DNA from: Tenacibaculum agarivorans
GTDB taxonomy: Bacteria; Bacteroidota; Bacteroidia; Flavobacteriales; Flavobacteriaceae
Assembly: GCF_001936575.1 (NCBI RefSeq)
Contig: NZ_MSMP01000019.1
Span: forward strand, 33,113 to 97,112
DNA length: 64,000 nt
Direction: 5' to 3'
Made by a program: the position numbers and the translations under genes. The notes beneath the pieces are model-generated. The model did no database searches, was not told the DNA's origin, and worked only from the letters and a program-made list of their open reading frames with translations. This document shows positions 43,931-52,537 of the stretch, in pieces (positions within the stretch are counted from its first letter, which is position 1; every line of letters starts with the position of its first letter).

Positions 43931-44138
43931 GGTTTTAAAATTATAGAAGCTTCCAATTATCACTATAAGAATTTAGGGTTAATAATGATTAAATCAATAG
44001 TTGAAAAGCTAGGAGGAAAGATCTTTTTAAAAGGAAAAGTAACAAAGTTAAAACGATATTTACTTTATTTTTTAACCTAATATAAATCTGTTTTTATAAA
44101 AAAAGAATAATTCTAGATGATATTTTAAAATTTTCTTT

Positions 44139-44170
44139 TACATTTGTACTGTAATAAAAAAAAATACAGT
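44139..44170 (+). promoter_or_regulatory. Rrf2 promoter (TACATTTG) with dyad ACTGTA-N11-TACAGT
   Basis: TACATTTG (44139-44146) fits the Bacteroidetes -7 consensus TAnnTTTG. The dyad ACTGTA (44148-44153) and TACAGT (44165-44170) lies between it and the TTG start at 44174. The related ACTGTAATAAAAAAA...ACAG occurs before the next operon, so it is a likely operator. Confidence 0.55.
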
Positions 44171-44173
44171 TAA

Positions 44174-44584
44174 TTGATTAAAACTAAATTTTCAATATCA
44201 GTACATATTATGACATTGTTAGCAATGTTTAAAGAGGATTGGCTTACGTCATCTCATATTGCTGGAAGTTTAAATGTTAATGCTGTATTAGTAAGAAAAG
44301 AACTTTCTGCTTTAAAAAGTATAGGTCTAATAGAAAGTAAAGAAGGAAAAAATGGAGGAGTAAGAATATTAAAAGATGCCAATAAGATTAAAATGTCTGA
44401 TATTTTTAATGTTGCAAAAGGAAGTGATAATGTATTATCCCTTTTAAAAAATACACCTAATCCAAAATGTTTAGTTGGTAAACAAATTAATGAAAAACTA
44501 AAGCCTGTATTAGATAGCATTGATTTAGCAATAACTGAAGAGCTAGGAAAAATGACTTTGGAAGAATTTAAAAATGGATTTTAA
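44174..44584 (+). CDS. Rrf2-family transcriptional regulator (YwnA-like)
   Basis: A 136-residue winged-helix protein starting at TTG (IKTKFSISVHIMTLLAMFKEDWLTSSHIAGSLNVNAVLVRKELSALKSIGLIESKEGKNGGVRI). The three cysteines that bind an iron-sulfur cluster in IscR/NsrR types are absent; only one Cys (about 104) is seen. It is therefore of the cluster-free YwnA kind, which may respond through a single thiol. It precedes a hydrolase and an NmrA-like oxidoreductase, as YwnA precedes YwnB in Bacillus. Confidence 0.88.
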   Translation: MIKTKFSISVHIMTLLAMFKEDWLTSSHIAGSLNVNAVLVRKELSALKSIGLIESKEGKNGGVRILKDANKIKMSDIFNVAKGSDNVLSLLKNTPNPKCLVGKQINEKLKPVLDSIDLAITEELGKMTLEEFKNGF

Positions 44585-44598
44585 TTTTTTTAACTATA

Positions 44599-44620
44599 AC
44601 TGTAATAAAAAAAGTGACAG
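44599..44620 (+). promoter_or_regulatory. Candidate Rrf2 operator before the hydrolase operon
   Basis: ACTGTAATAAAAAAA followed by GTGACAG repeats the left half and spacer of the dyad before the Rrf2 gene. It ends 16 bp before the hydrolase start. Confidence 0.5.
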
Positions 44621-44636
44621 AATAAAATTTTAAACG

Positions 44637-45479
44637 ATGAATAAAACAATAAATATAAACGGAATTGATATTTTTTATAGAGAAGCAGGAGAAACAAATG
44701 TGAAAAAGATAGTGCTACTTCATGGTTTCCCATCTTCTTCTCATATGTATAGAGAAATCATTAATGAGTTATCTAGCGAGTATCATTTAATTGCACCTGA
44801 TTACCCAGGTTTTGGTTTAAGTGAATCTCCGAGTACAAATGAATTTGAATATACCTTTGATAATATTAGTGGCTTGATTGAGAATTTTATAGATGCGCTA
44901 GAATTAGAGTCTTTTTATTTAATGATGCAAGATTATGGAGGACCTATAGGTTTTAGAATTGCAGCTAAAAGACCTGAATTGATCAAAGGAATTATTATTC
45001 AAAATGCCAACATATATTTAGAAGGCTTAGGGGAATGGTCGCAAAAAATAGGAGCATTTCAAAAAGCAAATGATTTAGCAGGATTAAATGATTTTAAAAA
45101 TTATTTAATGTCTCATGATGGTATTACCGAACAATATCTTTCAGGAAGTGAGCATCCTGAAAAAATAGATCCAATTTCATATTTAACAGATATTGCTTTT
45201 AATAATCGAATAGGGATTAATGAAGTTCAAACTGCATTATTTAATAATTACGATTCCAACTTTCCAAAGTATGAAGAATGGCAGAACTATTTAAGAGAAA
45301 ATCAACCCAAAATACTAATTGTTTGGGGAATTAATGACAGGTTTTTTAACAAAAAGGGAGGAAAAGCTTATACCAAGGATATAAAAAACAGTACTACTCA
45401 TTTTTTTAAAGGTGGACACTTTATGTTAGAAGAATATGGAAAAGAAGTTACCGACTTAATACGAGAATTTATAGAATAA
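44637..45479 (+). CDS. Alpha/beta hydrolase, haloalkane dehalogenase/epoxide hydrolase-like
   Basis: A 280-residue alpha/beta hydrolase. The oxyanion region is LLHGFPSSSHMYR, the nucleophile elbow is MMQDYGGPIGFR with Asp at about 100 (Asp, not Ser, as in haloalkane dehalogenases and epoxide hydrolases), the acid is in VWGINDRFF and the catalytic His is in GGHFMLEEY. The exact substrate is unknown. It is followed by an NmrA-like gene at 24 bp and preceded by the Rrf2 operator. Confidence 0.87.
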   Translation: MNKTININGIDIFYREAGETNVKKIVLLHGFPSSSHMYREIINELSSEYHLIAPDYPGFGLSESPSTNEFEYTFDNISGLIENFIDALELESFYLMMQDYGGPIGFRIAAKRPELIKGIIIQNANIYLEGLGEWSQKIGAFQKANDLAGLNDFKNYLMSHDGITEQYLSGSEHPEKIDPISYLTDIAFNNRIGINEVQTALFNNYDSNFPKYEEWQNYLRENQPKILIVWGINDRFFNKKGGKAYTKDIKNSTTHFFKGGHFMLEEYGKEVTDLIREFIE

Positions 45480-45503
45480 ATATTTAATTAAAATAACTTA
45501 AAA

Positions 45504-46145
45504 ATGAAAATAACAATTATTGGAGCTGGTGGAAACATTGGTAAAAGAATTACAGCAGAAGCAAGTAACAGAGGACATGAATTAAATTTAATTACTTCAA
45601 AAAAAGTAGAAGCATTTAATTTAAAAACTACAAACAATGTAGCTACTAAACAGATAGATATTTTAAATACTCAAGAATTATCGGAAGCTTTTAATGGTAG
45701 TGATGTAATAATTAGTGCATATGCGCCTCCGCATGATAATAATGATGCTTTATTAGAAGCAACTCAGTCCTTAGTTGCAGCAGCAAAACAATCAAATGTA
45801 AGGTTGATTGCTGTAGGGGGGGCAGGAAGTTTAAAAGTAGGTGATGATTTACTTCTTGTAGATGCACCTAATTTTCCTGAAGAATATAAATCTATTGCCC
45901 AATCACATTTAAAAGTACTTGAGGAAGTATATAGAACAGAAACAGAATTAAATTGGACTAATGTTTCTCCTTCTGCATATATTTTTGAAGGGGAGAGAAC
46001 AGGAGAGTTTAGATTAGCGGAAGAAAATTTAATAGCGAATGAAAAGGGAGAAAGTGCTATTTCAATGGAAGATTTTGCTGTTGGAATTTTAGACGAAGTA
46101 GATAATCAAAAATTTATTAAAAAGCGTTTTACTATTGGATATTAA
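45504..46145 (+). CDS. NAD(P)-binding NmrA-like oxidoreductase (YwnB-like)
   Basis: A 213-residue Rossmann-fold protein: MKITIIGAGGNIGKRITAEASNRGHELNLIT, DVIISAYAPP, RLIAVGGAGSLKVG and TELNWTNVSPSAYIFEGERTGEFR are typical of the NAD(P)H-binding/YwnB group. It probably acts as a quinone or redox-stress reductase under Rrf2 control. It is the last gene of this small operon. Confidence 0.85.
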   Translation: MKITIIGAGGNIGKRITAEASNRGHELNLITSKKVEAFNLKTTNNVATKQIDILNTQELSEAFNGSDVIISAYAPPHDNNDALLEATQSLVAAAKQSNVRLIAVGGAGSLKVGDDLLLVDAPNFPEEYKSIAQSHLKVLEEVYRTETELNWTNVSPSAYIFEGERTGEFRLAEENLIANEKGESAISMEDFAVGILDEVDNQKFIKKRFTIGY

Positions 46146-46336
46146 ATTCCAAATTTAAGAGGTCTGAAAAGGTGTTTTAAAAACACTATTATGAAAAATA
46201 ATTTTGAAGTTACCTTACAATTGGTAACTTAAATTTGAAAGATTATGCCATTTTAACCACCTAGTGGCAAAATAAAAAGATTCGGAATGATTAACTTTTT
46301 AGACCTCTTTTATTGTTGTATTTATAAACTGGAACC
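46146..46336. other. Nested inverted repeats between convergent genes
   Basis: Outer arms AAGAGGTCT (46157-46165) and AGACCTCTT (46301-46309) enclose about 135 bp. Inside are AAATTTAAG/CTTAAATTT (46151-46159 with 46228-46236), a perfect stem AAGTTACC-N8-GGTAACTT (46207-46230) and TGCCA/TGGCA arms. It may be a complex terminator or a decayed repeat element. No gene is seen. Confidence 0.45.
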
Positions 46337-47275
46337 TTAAATTCCTAAAATCTTTTTAATCCTATTTCCTATGCTACTTTTCTTATCACCAGGTTTTTCA
46401 TCTTCTTCAAACAAAATTCCTTTAACATTTAAATGATGTCCTACCTGTTCCTGACTTAAATATTCTTCAAAACCAACAACTTGTTTTCGGTATTTGCACA
46501 TCTGGCAATTCATGTTGGCAATACCATTTTTAGCTTCCTCTAAACGTTCATCAAAAGCTTTTAGAATTAATTCATCAGTTCCAAAAGGATCTGTGTATAT
46601 GTATTCATATTCAGATTTCTCATCCATAGCAGAAACTGCTCCATAAATACGTTCTAATAATACACCAGTAAAGAAGAAAAACGGAATTACGATTGTACGC
46701 TTAAATCCTAATTTATTTACCAATTCTAAACTGTCTTTAATATTCGGATAAGCAGTTCCACTGTAACCAACAGTTGCAAAACCAAAGCCTAAACCTTCCC
46801 AAAGCATATTCATTAATTTGGCAACATCACTATTTGCATCAGGATCTGTTGTACCTCTACCGACCACAATTAAACAAGTATCTTTTCTATCTACAGGAGG
46901 AAGTTTTGCTTCAGTTTCTTTGATACGTTTTACTGATAAATCCAATAAAAAAGAACTCACTCCAATGTGTTTTGCCATAGAAATGGTTAAATCATCGTGG
47001 TAAGTTTGTAACGTATTTAATTCAAAAGGAATATCATTTTTAGCATGCGATCCAGCAAATAAAATTACAGGTAAAGCATATATTTTACGAACTCCGTTTA
47101 AATACATGCGTTCTACAGCGGCTTCATAGGTTGGATGATTAAATTCTAGAAATCCATAATCCACTTCATATGTGTTTTGATAACGCTCTTTTAAAACGGT
47201 TACTAATCTTTTAAATGATGTAACGGCAGCCGCTCGTCTAGAACCATGTCCGCATAATAAAATTCCTTCTTTCAT
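46337..47275 (-). CDS. cbiX: Sirohydrochlorin cobaltochelatase, long form
   Basis: A 312-residue protein from ATG 47275 (MKEGILLCGHGSR), the normal CbiX start. The longer frame would overlap cobA. The metal-binding histidines are in LLCGHGSRRA and LFAGSHAKNDIP; a second CbiX half follows (CLIVVGRGTTDPDANSD). The C-terminus carries NCQMCKYRKQ, the C-x-x-C motif of long CbiX proteins with a proposed Fe-S site. It inserts cobalt early, into sirohydrochlorin. It lies 10 bp after cobA. Confidence 0.9.
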   Translation of the reverse strand: MKEGILLCGHGSRRAAAVTSFKRLVTVLKERYQNTYEVDYGFLEFNHPTYEAAVERMYLNGVRKIYALPVILFAGSHAKNDIPFELNTLQTYHDDLTISMAKHIGVSSFLLDLSVKRIKETEAKLPPVDRKDTCLIVVGRGTTDPDANSDVAKLMNMLWEGLGFGFATVGYSGTAYPNIKDSLELVNKLGFKRTIVIPFFFFTGVLLERIYGAVSAMDEKSEYEYIYTDPFGTDELILKAFDERLEEAKNGIANMNCQMCKYRKQVVGFEEYLSQEQVGHHLNVKGILFEEDEKPGDKKSSIGNRIKKILGI

Positions 47276-47285
47276 TGATCTTGTT

Positions 47286-48008
47286 TTAATGTATAGGCGT
47301 AGCTCCAATAATAAAAACGACAGGCATTGGAATGGAACTTTCGGCTATCTTACTTTCGATATTGCCTAAAGTACCTGTAATAATTTGTTGATTTTCTCTA
47401 GATACATTTGAAATAGCGTTTACAGGAATCGTTTTATCTTTACAAACTTCTAAAAGTTTTGGAATTATTCTATGTAAACTTTTTAATCCCATGTAAATAG
47501 AAATCGTATTTCCTGCTTTAAGCATATGCGCAATCCCATTGAGTTGTTCAAACGAATAATCAGCAGTATGAGCAGTACAAATAAGCATTGCATTTGAATG
47601 GTTTCGTTCTGTAATAGGAATATTTAATGTATTTGCAGCTGCAATTGAAGCGGTAATACCAGGAACTACTTCAAACGGTAATTCATGTTTTACTAGATAT
47701 CGTGCTTCTTCAGCAGCTCTGCCATAAATATAAGGATCTCCCGATTTTAAACGAACTACTTGCTTACCTTCTAAGTAATATTTATGTAATAATTGATTAA
47801 TACGATCTTGTCGGCTAACTTGATCTGATTGATCTCCAAATTTTCTACCTACATATATTTTTTCAGCAATAGTATTTAGGGCTAAAACTTCTGAAGAGAC
47901 TAAATTGTCATGTAAAATAACATCAGCATCAGTAATCAATTTATAAGCTTTAACGGTAAGTAATTCTGGGTCTCCAGGACCTGTTCCTATAATAGTTATC
48001 TTCTGCAT
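47286..48008 (-). CDS. cobA: Uroporphyrinogen-III C-methyltransferase
   Basis: A 240-residue SAM-dependent methylase: IIGTGPGDPELLTVKAYKLITDADVILHDNLVS, VRLKSGDPYIYGRAAEEARYL, VVPGITASIAAANTLNIPITERNH and MGLKSLHRII are the SUMT blocks. It makes precorrin-2 from uroporphyrinogen III, the branch point to B12 and siroheme. No CysG-type N-terminal dehydrogenase domain is fused. It abuts the NAD-binding gene upstream. Confidence 0.93.
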   Translation of the reverse strand: MQKITIIGTGPGDPELLTVKAYKLITDADVILHDNLVSSEVLALNTIAEKIYVGRKFGDQSDQVSRQDRINQLLHKYYLEGKQVVRLKSGDPYIYGRAAEEARYLVKHELPFEVVPGITASIAAANTLNIPITERNHSNAMLICTAHTADYSFEQLNGIAHMLKAGNTISIYMGLKSLHRIIPKLLEVCKDKTIPVNAISNVSRENQQIITGTLGNIESKIAESSIPMPVVFIIGATPIH

Positions 48009-48827
48009 TTACGTAATAAGCGCTAAAGGATCTGGGTACTTATAGCTGTAATTTAATACGGATTTACTTTTAGTGTTTGATATTTTTTTAAACTGAATAG
48101 ATTCTGACTGTTTAAATTCAGGAGGGACTAAACCTGCCTTTTCAGCAGCTAAGATATAAAATGTTTCTCGTAGTGGATGCTCATCAGCACAGCCATTAAA
48201 AATTTCTCCCCATATATTTTGAGTAATGATAGCGTCAACAAGTCCAATACAATCATCTTGGTGAATTACATTAATAGGTGCTTTACCGTTAGTAACTTCT
48301 TTTTTATTAGCTAAAAAACGTCCTGGTACTCTGTCATATCCAATCAGTCCAGCTAAACGAAGAACAGTAAGATTATTTTTTATATGCAATTGTAAAAGTT
48401 GTTCTACAGCTAAAACAGCTTTTCCTGATTCTTTTTCAGGTTTGTTTTCTAAGGTTTCAGTAACCCAATCGTTTGTATTTTGGTATACAGAAGTAGAACT
48501 AACAAAAATTACTTTTTGTTCAGGTTGAATGTAAGGCAAAACTTCTTTAATCTGCTCTTGATAGATATTGAAAATATCAGGAATGCGTTTAGGTGGAAAG
48601 TTAATGATAATTACTTCACTATCTGAAAAGAAATCATTTATTAAAGTTTTATCGTACGATTCACCTAACTTAAACACGAAAGGAATAATATTACGCTCCT
48701 TAAGTGTTTCTTCTTTTTGTTGCGATGTTGTAGAACCTTTTACTGTATAACCTTTATCGATTAAAAATTCAGCTAGAGGCAAACCAAGCCATCCGCATCC
48801 TAATATGCTAATTTGTTTATTGTTCAA
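48009..48827 (-). CDS. NAD-dependent epimerase/dehydratase-like protein
   Basis: A 272-residue Rossmann protein (YeeZ-like): QISILGCGWLGLPLAEFLIDKGYTVKGSTTS is the nucleotide-binding start, and VIFVSSTSVYQNTNDWVTE and LRLAGLIGYDRVPGRFLANKK follow. The start is a TTG that overlaps the ferredoxin-like gene by 11 bp; no in-frame ATG fits. Its job in the pathway is not known. Position between the ferredoxin-like gene and cobA under one riboswitch suggests a link to precorrin chemistry. Confidence 0.8.
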   Translation of the reverse strand: MNNKQISILGCGWLGLPLAEFLIDKGYTVKGSTTSQQKEETLKERNIIPFVFKLGESYDKTLINDFFSDSEVIIINFPPKRIPDIFNIYQEQIKEVLPYIQPEQKVIFVSSTSVYQNTNDWVTETLENKPEKESGKAVLAVEQLLQLHIKNNLTVLRLAGLIGYDRVPGRFLANKKEVTNGKAPINVIHQDDCIGLVDAIITQNIWGEIFNGCADEHPLRETFYILAAEKAGLVPPEFKQSESIQFKKISNTKSKSVLNYSYKYPDPLALIT

Positions 48828-49656
48828 CAGGTAAAACTATTTTAGGGTTTTTACTATCCATACTTAGGTAAATACTAAGAATATATTCCCAAAGTGTATT
48901 ATTATTTTTTGGAATGTCCAATGATACTAAAAATTTTCCTTTCCTATTCTTTAAACGAATATGAGCAATGTAATTAGTGTCTTCTTGCTTCCAAATCACT
49001 TCTGCAACACCAACTTTTCTATCTTTAATTTCTTGAGCAACATCATTTTCCATTGCTTTAGTAATCGGACCAATAGCTAATTTTAAATTCGTTTCTGGTC
49101 CTTCTACAAGAATATCAAAATCATCAGTATAAGTAACTTGATGCGATTGTGTAATTATTTGCTGATTTCCATCTGGAAAATTTACTTGGACGTTAGATGA
49201 GGTTTCAAAAAGTTTTTTGAATAAAGGATATAGAAATTGATCTGATGCAGGAGAACGCGCAACTAATACATTTCCATAATCTTTATCTTCTTTCTGATTA
49301 AAAACAGTTGGTTTTACAGTTCTTTCATTGTCTGACTTCATTGCTTCATCTCCATCTTTATATAAAAGATAAGAATCGATAGGTTTATCTTCATTGATAT
49401 GAGCATCGATAATTTCAACAGCTTTTTCTGGAGTTACGTTTTTATACCAGTAATTTCCAGGTTGAACAATCCAAGTAGGAGCATCTTCACAACGACCATT
49501 ACATCGAGTTCTAATACTGTGAGTGTTATCCCAAAGTCCTTCATTTCTTAAATGTGCTCTGGCTTCTCGAACAGCCATTTCACTTTTTGCTTTTTTACAC
49601 GAACCACCATCACAGAATAAGAAAGTAGTTGTTGCTTTTGATACATCTTTTCCCAT
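48817..49656 (-). CDS. Thioredoxin-like [2Fe-2S] ferredoxin with unknown C-terminal domain
   Basis: A 279-residue protein. Residues 1-95 are a thioredoxin-like [2Fe-2S] domain with Cys15, Cys20 (CDGGSC), Cys52 and Cys56 (RCNGRC). Residues about 100-279 form an alpha/beta region with GPITKAMENDV and IAHIRLKNRKGKFLVSLDI that I cannot place. It is the first gene after the cobalamin riboswitch, so its expression should fall when B12 is plentiful. An electron-donor role in corrin-ring chemistry is plausible. Confidence 0.82.
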   Translation of the reverse strand: MGKDVSKATTTFLFCDGGSCKKAKSEMAVREARAHLRNEGLWDNTHSIRTRCNGRCEDAPTWIVQPGNYWYKNVTPEKAVEIIDAHINEDKPIDSYLLYKDGDEAMKSDNERTVKPTVFNQKEDKDYGNVLVARSPASDQFLYPLFKKLFETSSNVQVNFPDGNQQIITQSHQVTYTDDFDILVEGPETNLKLAIGPITKAMENDVAQEIKDRKVGVAEVIWKQEDTNYIAHIRLKNRKGKFLVSLDIPKNNNTLWEYILSIYLSMDSKNPKIVLPVEQ

Positions 49657-49870
49657 ATCTTATTCAATTTTTTGATTTTGACAATATGAGAATGTTTTAT
49701 GTTTAGTGTAATTATCAATCATTAGATTTTTAGATGACAAAAACACACTGCGCAACACTAATCTTTTCATTATTTTAAAAAGAGTTTTAGGCAGGTAATT
49801 TGTAGAAAATGCTACTTAAAATGTAGTTGTTAATTTTCCAACTCTTTACCCGAGAGTTATTAATTATTTA

Positions 49871-50042
49871 ATGAATTTTGGCAGGTCTCCTGACTTAGTT
49901 CTAAAAATATCGCCTTCCCACTTAATCATTAAGCAGTGGCATATTGATGTTTTTTGAAACGAACTTTACAGTTGCGGGAACAGTTTTGGATTCACACCAA
50001 ATTCCCTTTTAATTTTTATTCGCATAAAAAACCAAAATCCAT
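49871..50042 (-). promoter_or_regulatory. Cobalamin riboswitch
   Basis: On the - strand the leader has GGTGTGAATCC, then the core CCCGCAACTGTAAAG, then GCCACTG...AGTGGGAAGGCG, and ends with the B12 box AAGTCAGGAGACCTGCC (49881-49897 region). The P1 helix is visible as ATGGATTTTGG (50032-50042) with CCAAAATTCAT (49871-49881). It lies upstream of the ferredoxin-like gene at 49656, with about 215 bp of expression platform. That platform includes a stem AACTCT-N7-AGAGTT (49843-49862 region). No other gene is seen in 49657-50059. Confidence 0.95.
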
Positions 50043-50059
50043 CGTAAAAATAGGGCTTT

Positions 50060-50584
50060 TTATTTTAGTGCAGTGTTAATGAAATGTAAGCGTTTGCTAA
50101 CAGTTGTTTTTGGGATTTCGAGAATGGTAAAACCTAAATCTTTATAAGTGTTTAATAGTAAGTTTTGTAGCTGTTTAGCTTCTTCGAAAGACTGAAGTCG
50201 TTGTTCGTCCCAGGTGTAGATTTCTTTCCAAAGTGGACAAAAAAAGACGGTGTTATGATAAAATTGTTGATAATCGAAATCTAAAAAGTCATTAGAAATG
50301 GGTTGCTTTTTTAACTGTAAATATGCAATATTATCTGCTAAACCTCTATCTACAAAAGCATGTTTAAAAATAGGTGTATGCAATTCTTTAATAGTTTGAT
50401 GATATACAAGGCCAGTGAAACCAATTACATCTTCCCAAGGTGTTTTATTACTACTTTTTTGTTGTTCAGAAATGATGATTCTTCGAGATACTTCTTCAAA
50501 AACAGTATGCCCATTTTCTTGTAATGAATTAATAAGTGTAGTTTTTCCAGTACTTGGAGCTCCTGTTATAATGTATCTTTTCAT
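50060..50584 (-). CDS. AAA_28-type P-loop NTPase in the cobalamin block
   Basis: A 174-residue P-loop protein: RYIITGAPSTGKTTLINSLQENGHTVFEEVSRRIIISEQ is the AAA_28 Walker A region, and AFVDRGLADNIAYLQL and FFCPLWKEIYTWDEQRLQSFEEA follow. It is unlike CobU/CobP (which start with LITGGARSGKS and carry a guanylylated His). It stands after cbiB, where adenosylcobinamide kinase is needed. It could be a replacement kinase or an unrelated NTPase. It is the last gene before the riboswitch. Confidence 0.75.
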   Translation of the reverse strand: MKRYIITGAPSTGKTTLINSLQENGHTVFEEVSRRIIISEQQKSSNKTPWEDVIGFTGLVYHQTIKELHTPIFKHAFVDRGLADNIAYLQLKKQPISNDFLDFDYQQFYHNTVFFCPLWKEIYTWDEQRLQSFEEAKQLQNLLLNTYKDLGFTILEIPKTTVSKRLHFINTALK

Positions 50585-50587
50585 ATA

Positions 50588-51517
50588 TCAACAACAAAAA
50601 TAGTAAAGCAATCCACTTACTACAATAAAGAAAAATGTAGTAGCGTGATTTATTTTGGCTACTGTAGAAAATTCGTGATCTTCAATTTTACGATCATGTA
50701 TTCCTATAAATGGTTTGTCGACGAGTTTACCGTGATAATAATTCGGACCTCCAAATCTACATTTTATAATATAAGCTAAGGCTGCTTCAGGATATCCTGC
50801 ATTTGGACTCGTATGCTTTTTCCCCTCTTTGAAAACATTGAACATATGTTTCATTTTTCCTGAAACAAGTAGCATAATCATTGCTGTTATTCTTGATGGA
50901 ATATAATTAAAGACATCATCTAGTTTCGCAGCAAATTTTCCAAAGTAAAAATAACGTTCGTTTTTATACCCGGTCATAGAGTCTAACGTATTTACCATTT
51001 TATACAACATAGCACCAGGAACTCCCAGTATTGCATAAAAAAATAGTGGAGCAATTACACCATCACTTAAATTTTCTGATAAAGTTTCAAAAACAGCTGT
51101 TTTTATTTGTTGTTCATTCAGTTGAGTAGTATCTCTTCCTACAATCCACGATAATCTTTTTCTTCCTTCTATAATTCCTTTAGCTAATTCATCGAATACA
51201 GCTTTTCCTTCTTCAATCAAACTTTTATTGGCAATAGCATAGAATAAAAATATACTTTGAACTATTACGCATACAATAGGATATGGTTTTAATAGAAATT
51301 GTATGAGGTAAAATGAAAGAAATGTACCTGAAGTAAGTATTAAAGTTAACAACATACCTTTTGAAAATCGAGATTGACCTTGATTCAATTTTCGCTCACC
51401 AAATGCAATTAAATTTCCAAACAAACGGATAGGATGTGGTAACCATCTTGGATCACCTAAAATTAAATCTAATACATAAGCAATACCTAAAGGAAGTAAA
51501 AACATTAACTGTTCCAT
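50588..51517 (-). CDS. cbiB: Adenosylcobinamide-phosphate synthase
   Basis: A 309-residue inner-membrane protein with four to five helices: YVLDLILGDPRWLPHPIRLFGNLI is the CbiB start, and VNTLDSMTGYKNERYFYFGKFAAKLDDVFNYIPSRITA and SPNAGYPEAALA are conserved cytoplasmic loops. It attaches the aminopropanol phosphate (from the CobD-like enzyme) to cobyric acid. It starts 13 bp inside the end of the aminotransferase gene. Confidence 0.93.
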   Translation of the reverse strand: MEQLMFLLPLGIAYVLDLILGDPRWLPHPIRLFGNLIAFGERKLNQGQSRFSKGMLLTLILTSGTFLSFYLIQFLLKPYPIVCVIVQSIFLFYAIANKSLIEEGKAVFDELAKGIIEGRKRLSWIVGRDTTQLNEQQIKTAVFETLSENLSDGVIAPLFFYAILGVPGAMLYKMVNTLDSMTGYKNERYFYFGKFAAKLDDVFNYIPSRITAMIMLLVSGKMKHMFNVFKEGKKHTSPNAGYPEAALAYIIKCRFGGPNYYHGKLVDKPFIGIHDRKIEDHEFSTVAKINHATTFFFIVVSGLLYYFCC

Positions 51518-52527
51518 GAACGTAAAGCTTTAATTAATAAGGAGTTTTTTTCTGGAGTTTGACTAGCAATTCTAATATAGTGTTCGTCTAAAGTTCTGAA
51601 GTTTGAAGCATTTCGTATCAAGAGTTGATGAGAATTGACCAGATATGATTTTAATTCTGAAGCTTTTGGTTGAGATAAGCGAATTAAAAAATAGCTTGTA
51701 TTTGTAGGAATAACTTCAAAGCCTTCCAATTTATTTATCTCATTTTGTAATGCTATTGCGTCAGAAAAATAAGATTCGAAATTAGGTAGAATTTTATTGT
51801 AGTTTTTAAAAATGAATTCACCAGCTTGCAAAGCAAGACTGTTTACATTCCAAGGCATTTTATGTTGTAAAAGTTTATCAATAATAGGAGAGGAGCTAAG
51901 TATATAACCTAAACGTAAACCTGGAACGCAAAATAGTTTTGTTAACGATTTTACAAGAATAATGTTTTGATATTCAGATAACAAGTCAATACAAGAAATA
52001 GAACTGCTTGTAAATTCTGTATACGCTTCGTCGATAATAAAATAGGTGTCAAGATATGATTTTGCTAAAGTAGCAATCTCTTCACTAGTATTTTCAAAAC
52101 CATCAGGATTATTAGGGTTACAAATAAAAGCAAGTTTCGTAGTGAATTTATGTTGAAGCACAGATTTTCGATCAATAAATTCTAACTGTAAATTATTGGC
52201 TTTTCCAGCTTGCTCATATTCAGAAAAAGAAGGTGTACAAATAGTTGCATTGCTTCCGTAAAAAGAGTTGGTAATTAAATAAAAAGCTTCAGTTGCTCCG
52301 TTTGTTACCAAGCAATTTTGATTAGAGATATTATGATATTTACTAAGTAATTGAATAAAATCTTCACTACTTGGAGCAGGATAACTTTCTATGTGATCTA
52401 GTTGTTTTTTTAAATATTCTTTAAGCCCAGTATGAGCGCCTAAATTATACACATTAGAACTAAAATTTGCTTTAAACTCAATTCCGTTGAACTTATGCGT
52501 ATCATCTCCGTGTCCGTATTCTATCAT
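51505..52527 (-). CDS. cobD: Threonine-phosphate decarboxylase-like aminotransferase
   Basis: A 340-residue PLP enzyme of fold type I: GHGDDTHKFNGIEFKANFSSNV is the usual CobD/CobC start, and CNPNNPDGFENTS and FIIDEAYTEFTS follow. The PLP Lys is in VKSLTKLFCVPGLRLGYI, and the C-terminal Arg is in HYIRIASQTPEKN. It makes (R)-1-amino-2-propanol phosphate from threonine phosphate for CbiB, its neighbour. A histidinol-phosphate aminotransferase is the nearest alternative, but context favours cobalamin. Confidence 0.88.
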   Translation of the reverse strand: MIEYGHGDDTHKFNGIEFKANFSSNVYNLGAHTGLKEYLKKQLDHIESYPAPSSEDFIQLLSKYHNISNQNCLVTNGATEAFYLITNSFYGSNATICTPSFSEYEQAGKANNLQLEFIDRKSVLQHKFTTKLAFICNPNNPDGFENTSEEIATLAKSYLDTYFIIDEAYTEFTSSSISCIDLLSEYQNIILVKSLTKLFCVPGLRLGYILSSSPIIDKLLQHKMPWNVNSLALQAGEFIFKNYNKILPNFESYFSDAIALQNEINKLEGFEVIPTNTSYFLIRLSQPKASELKSYLVNSHQLLIRNASNFRTLDEHYIRIASQTPEKNSLLIKALRSWNS

Positions 52528-52537
52528 ATCTTAAAAG

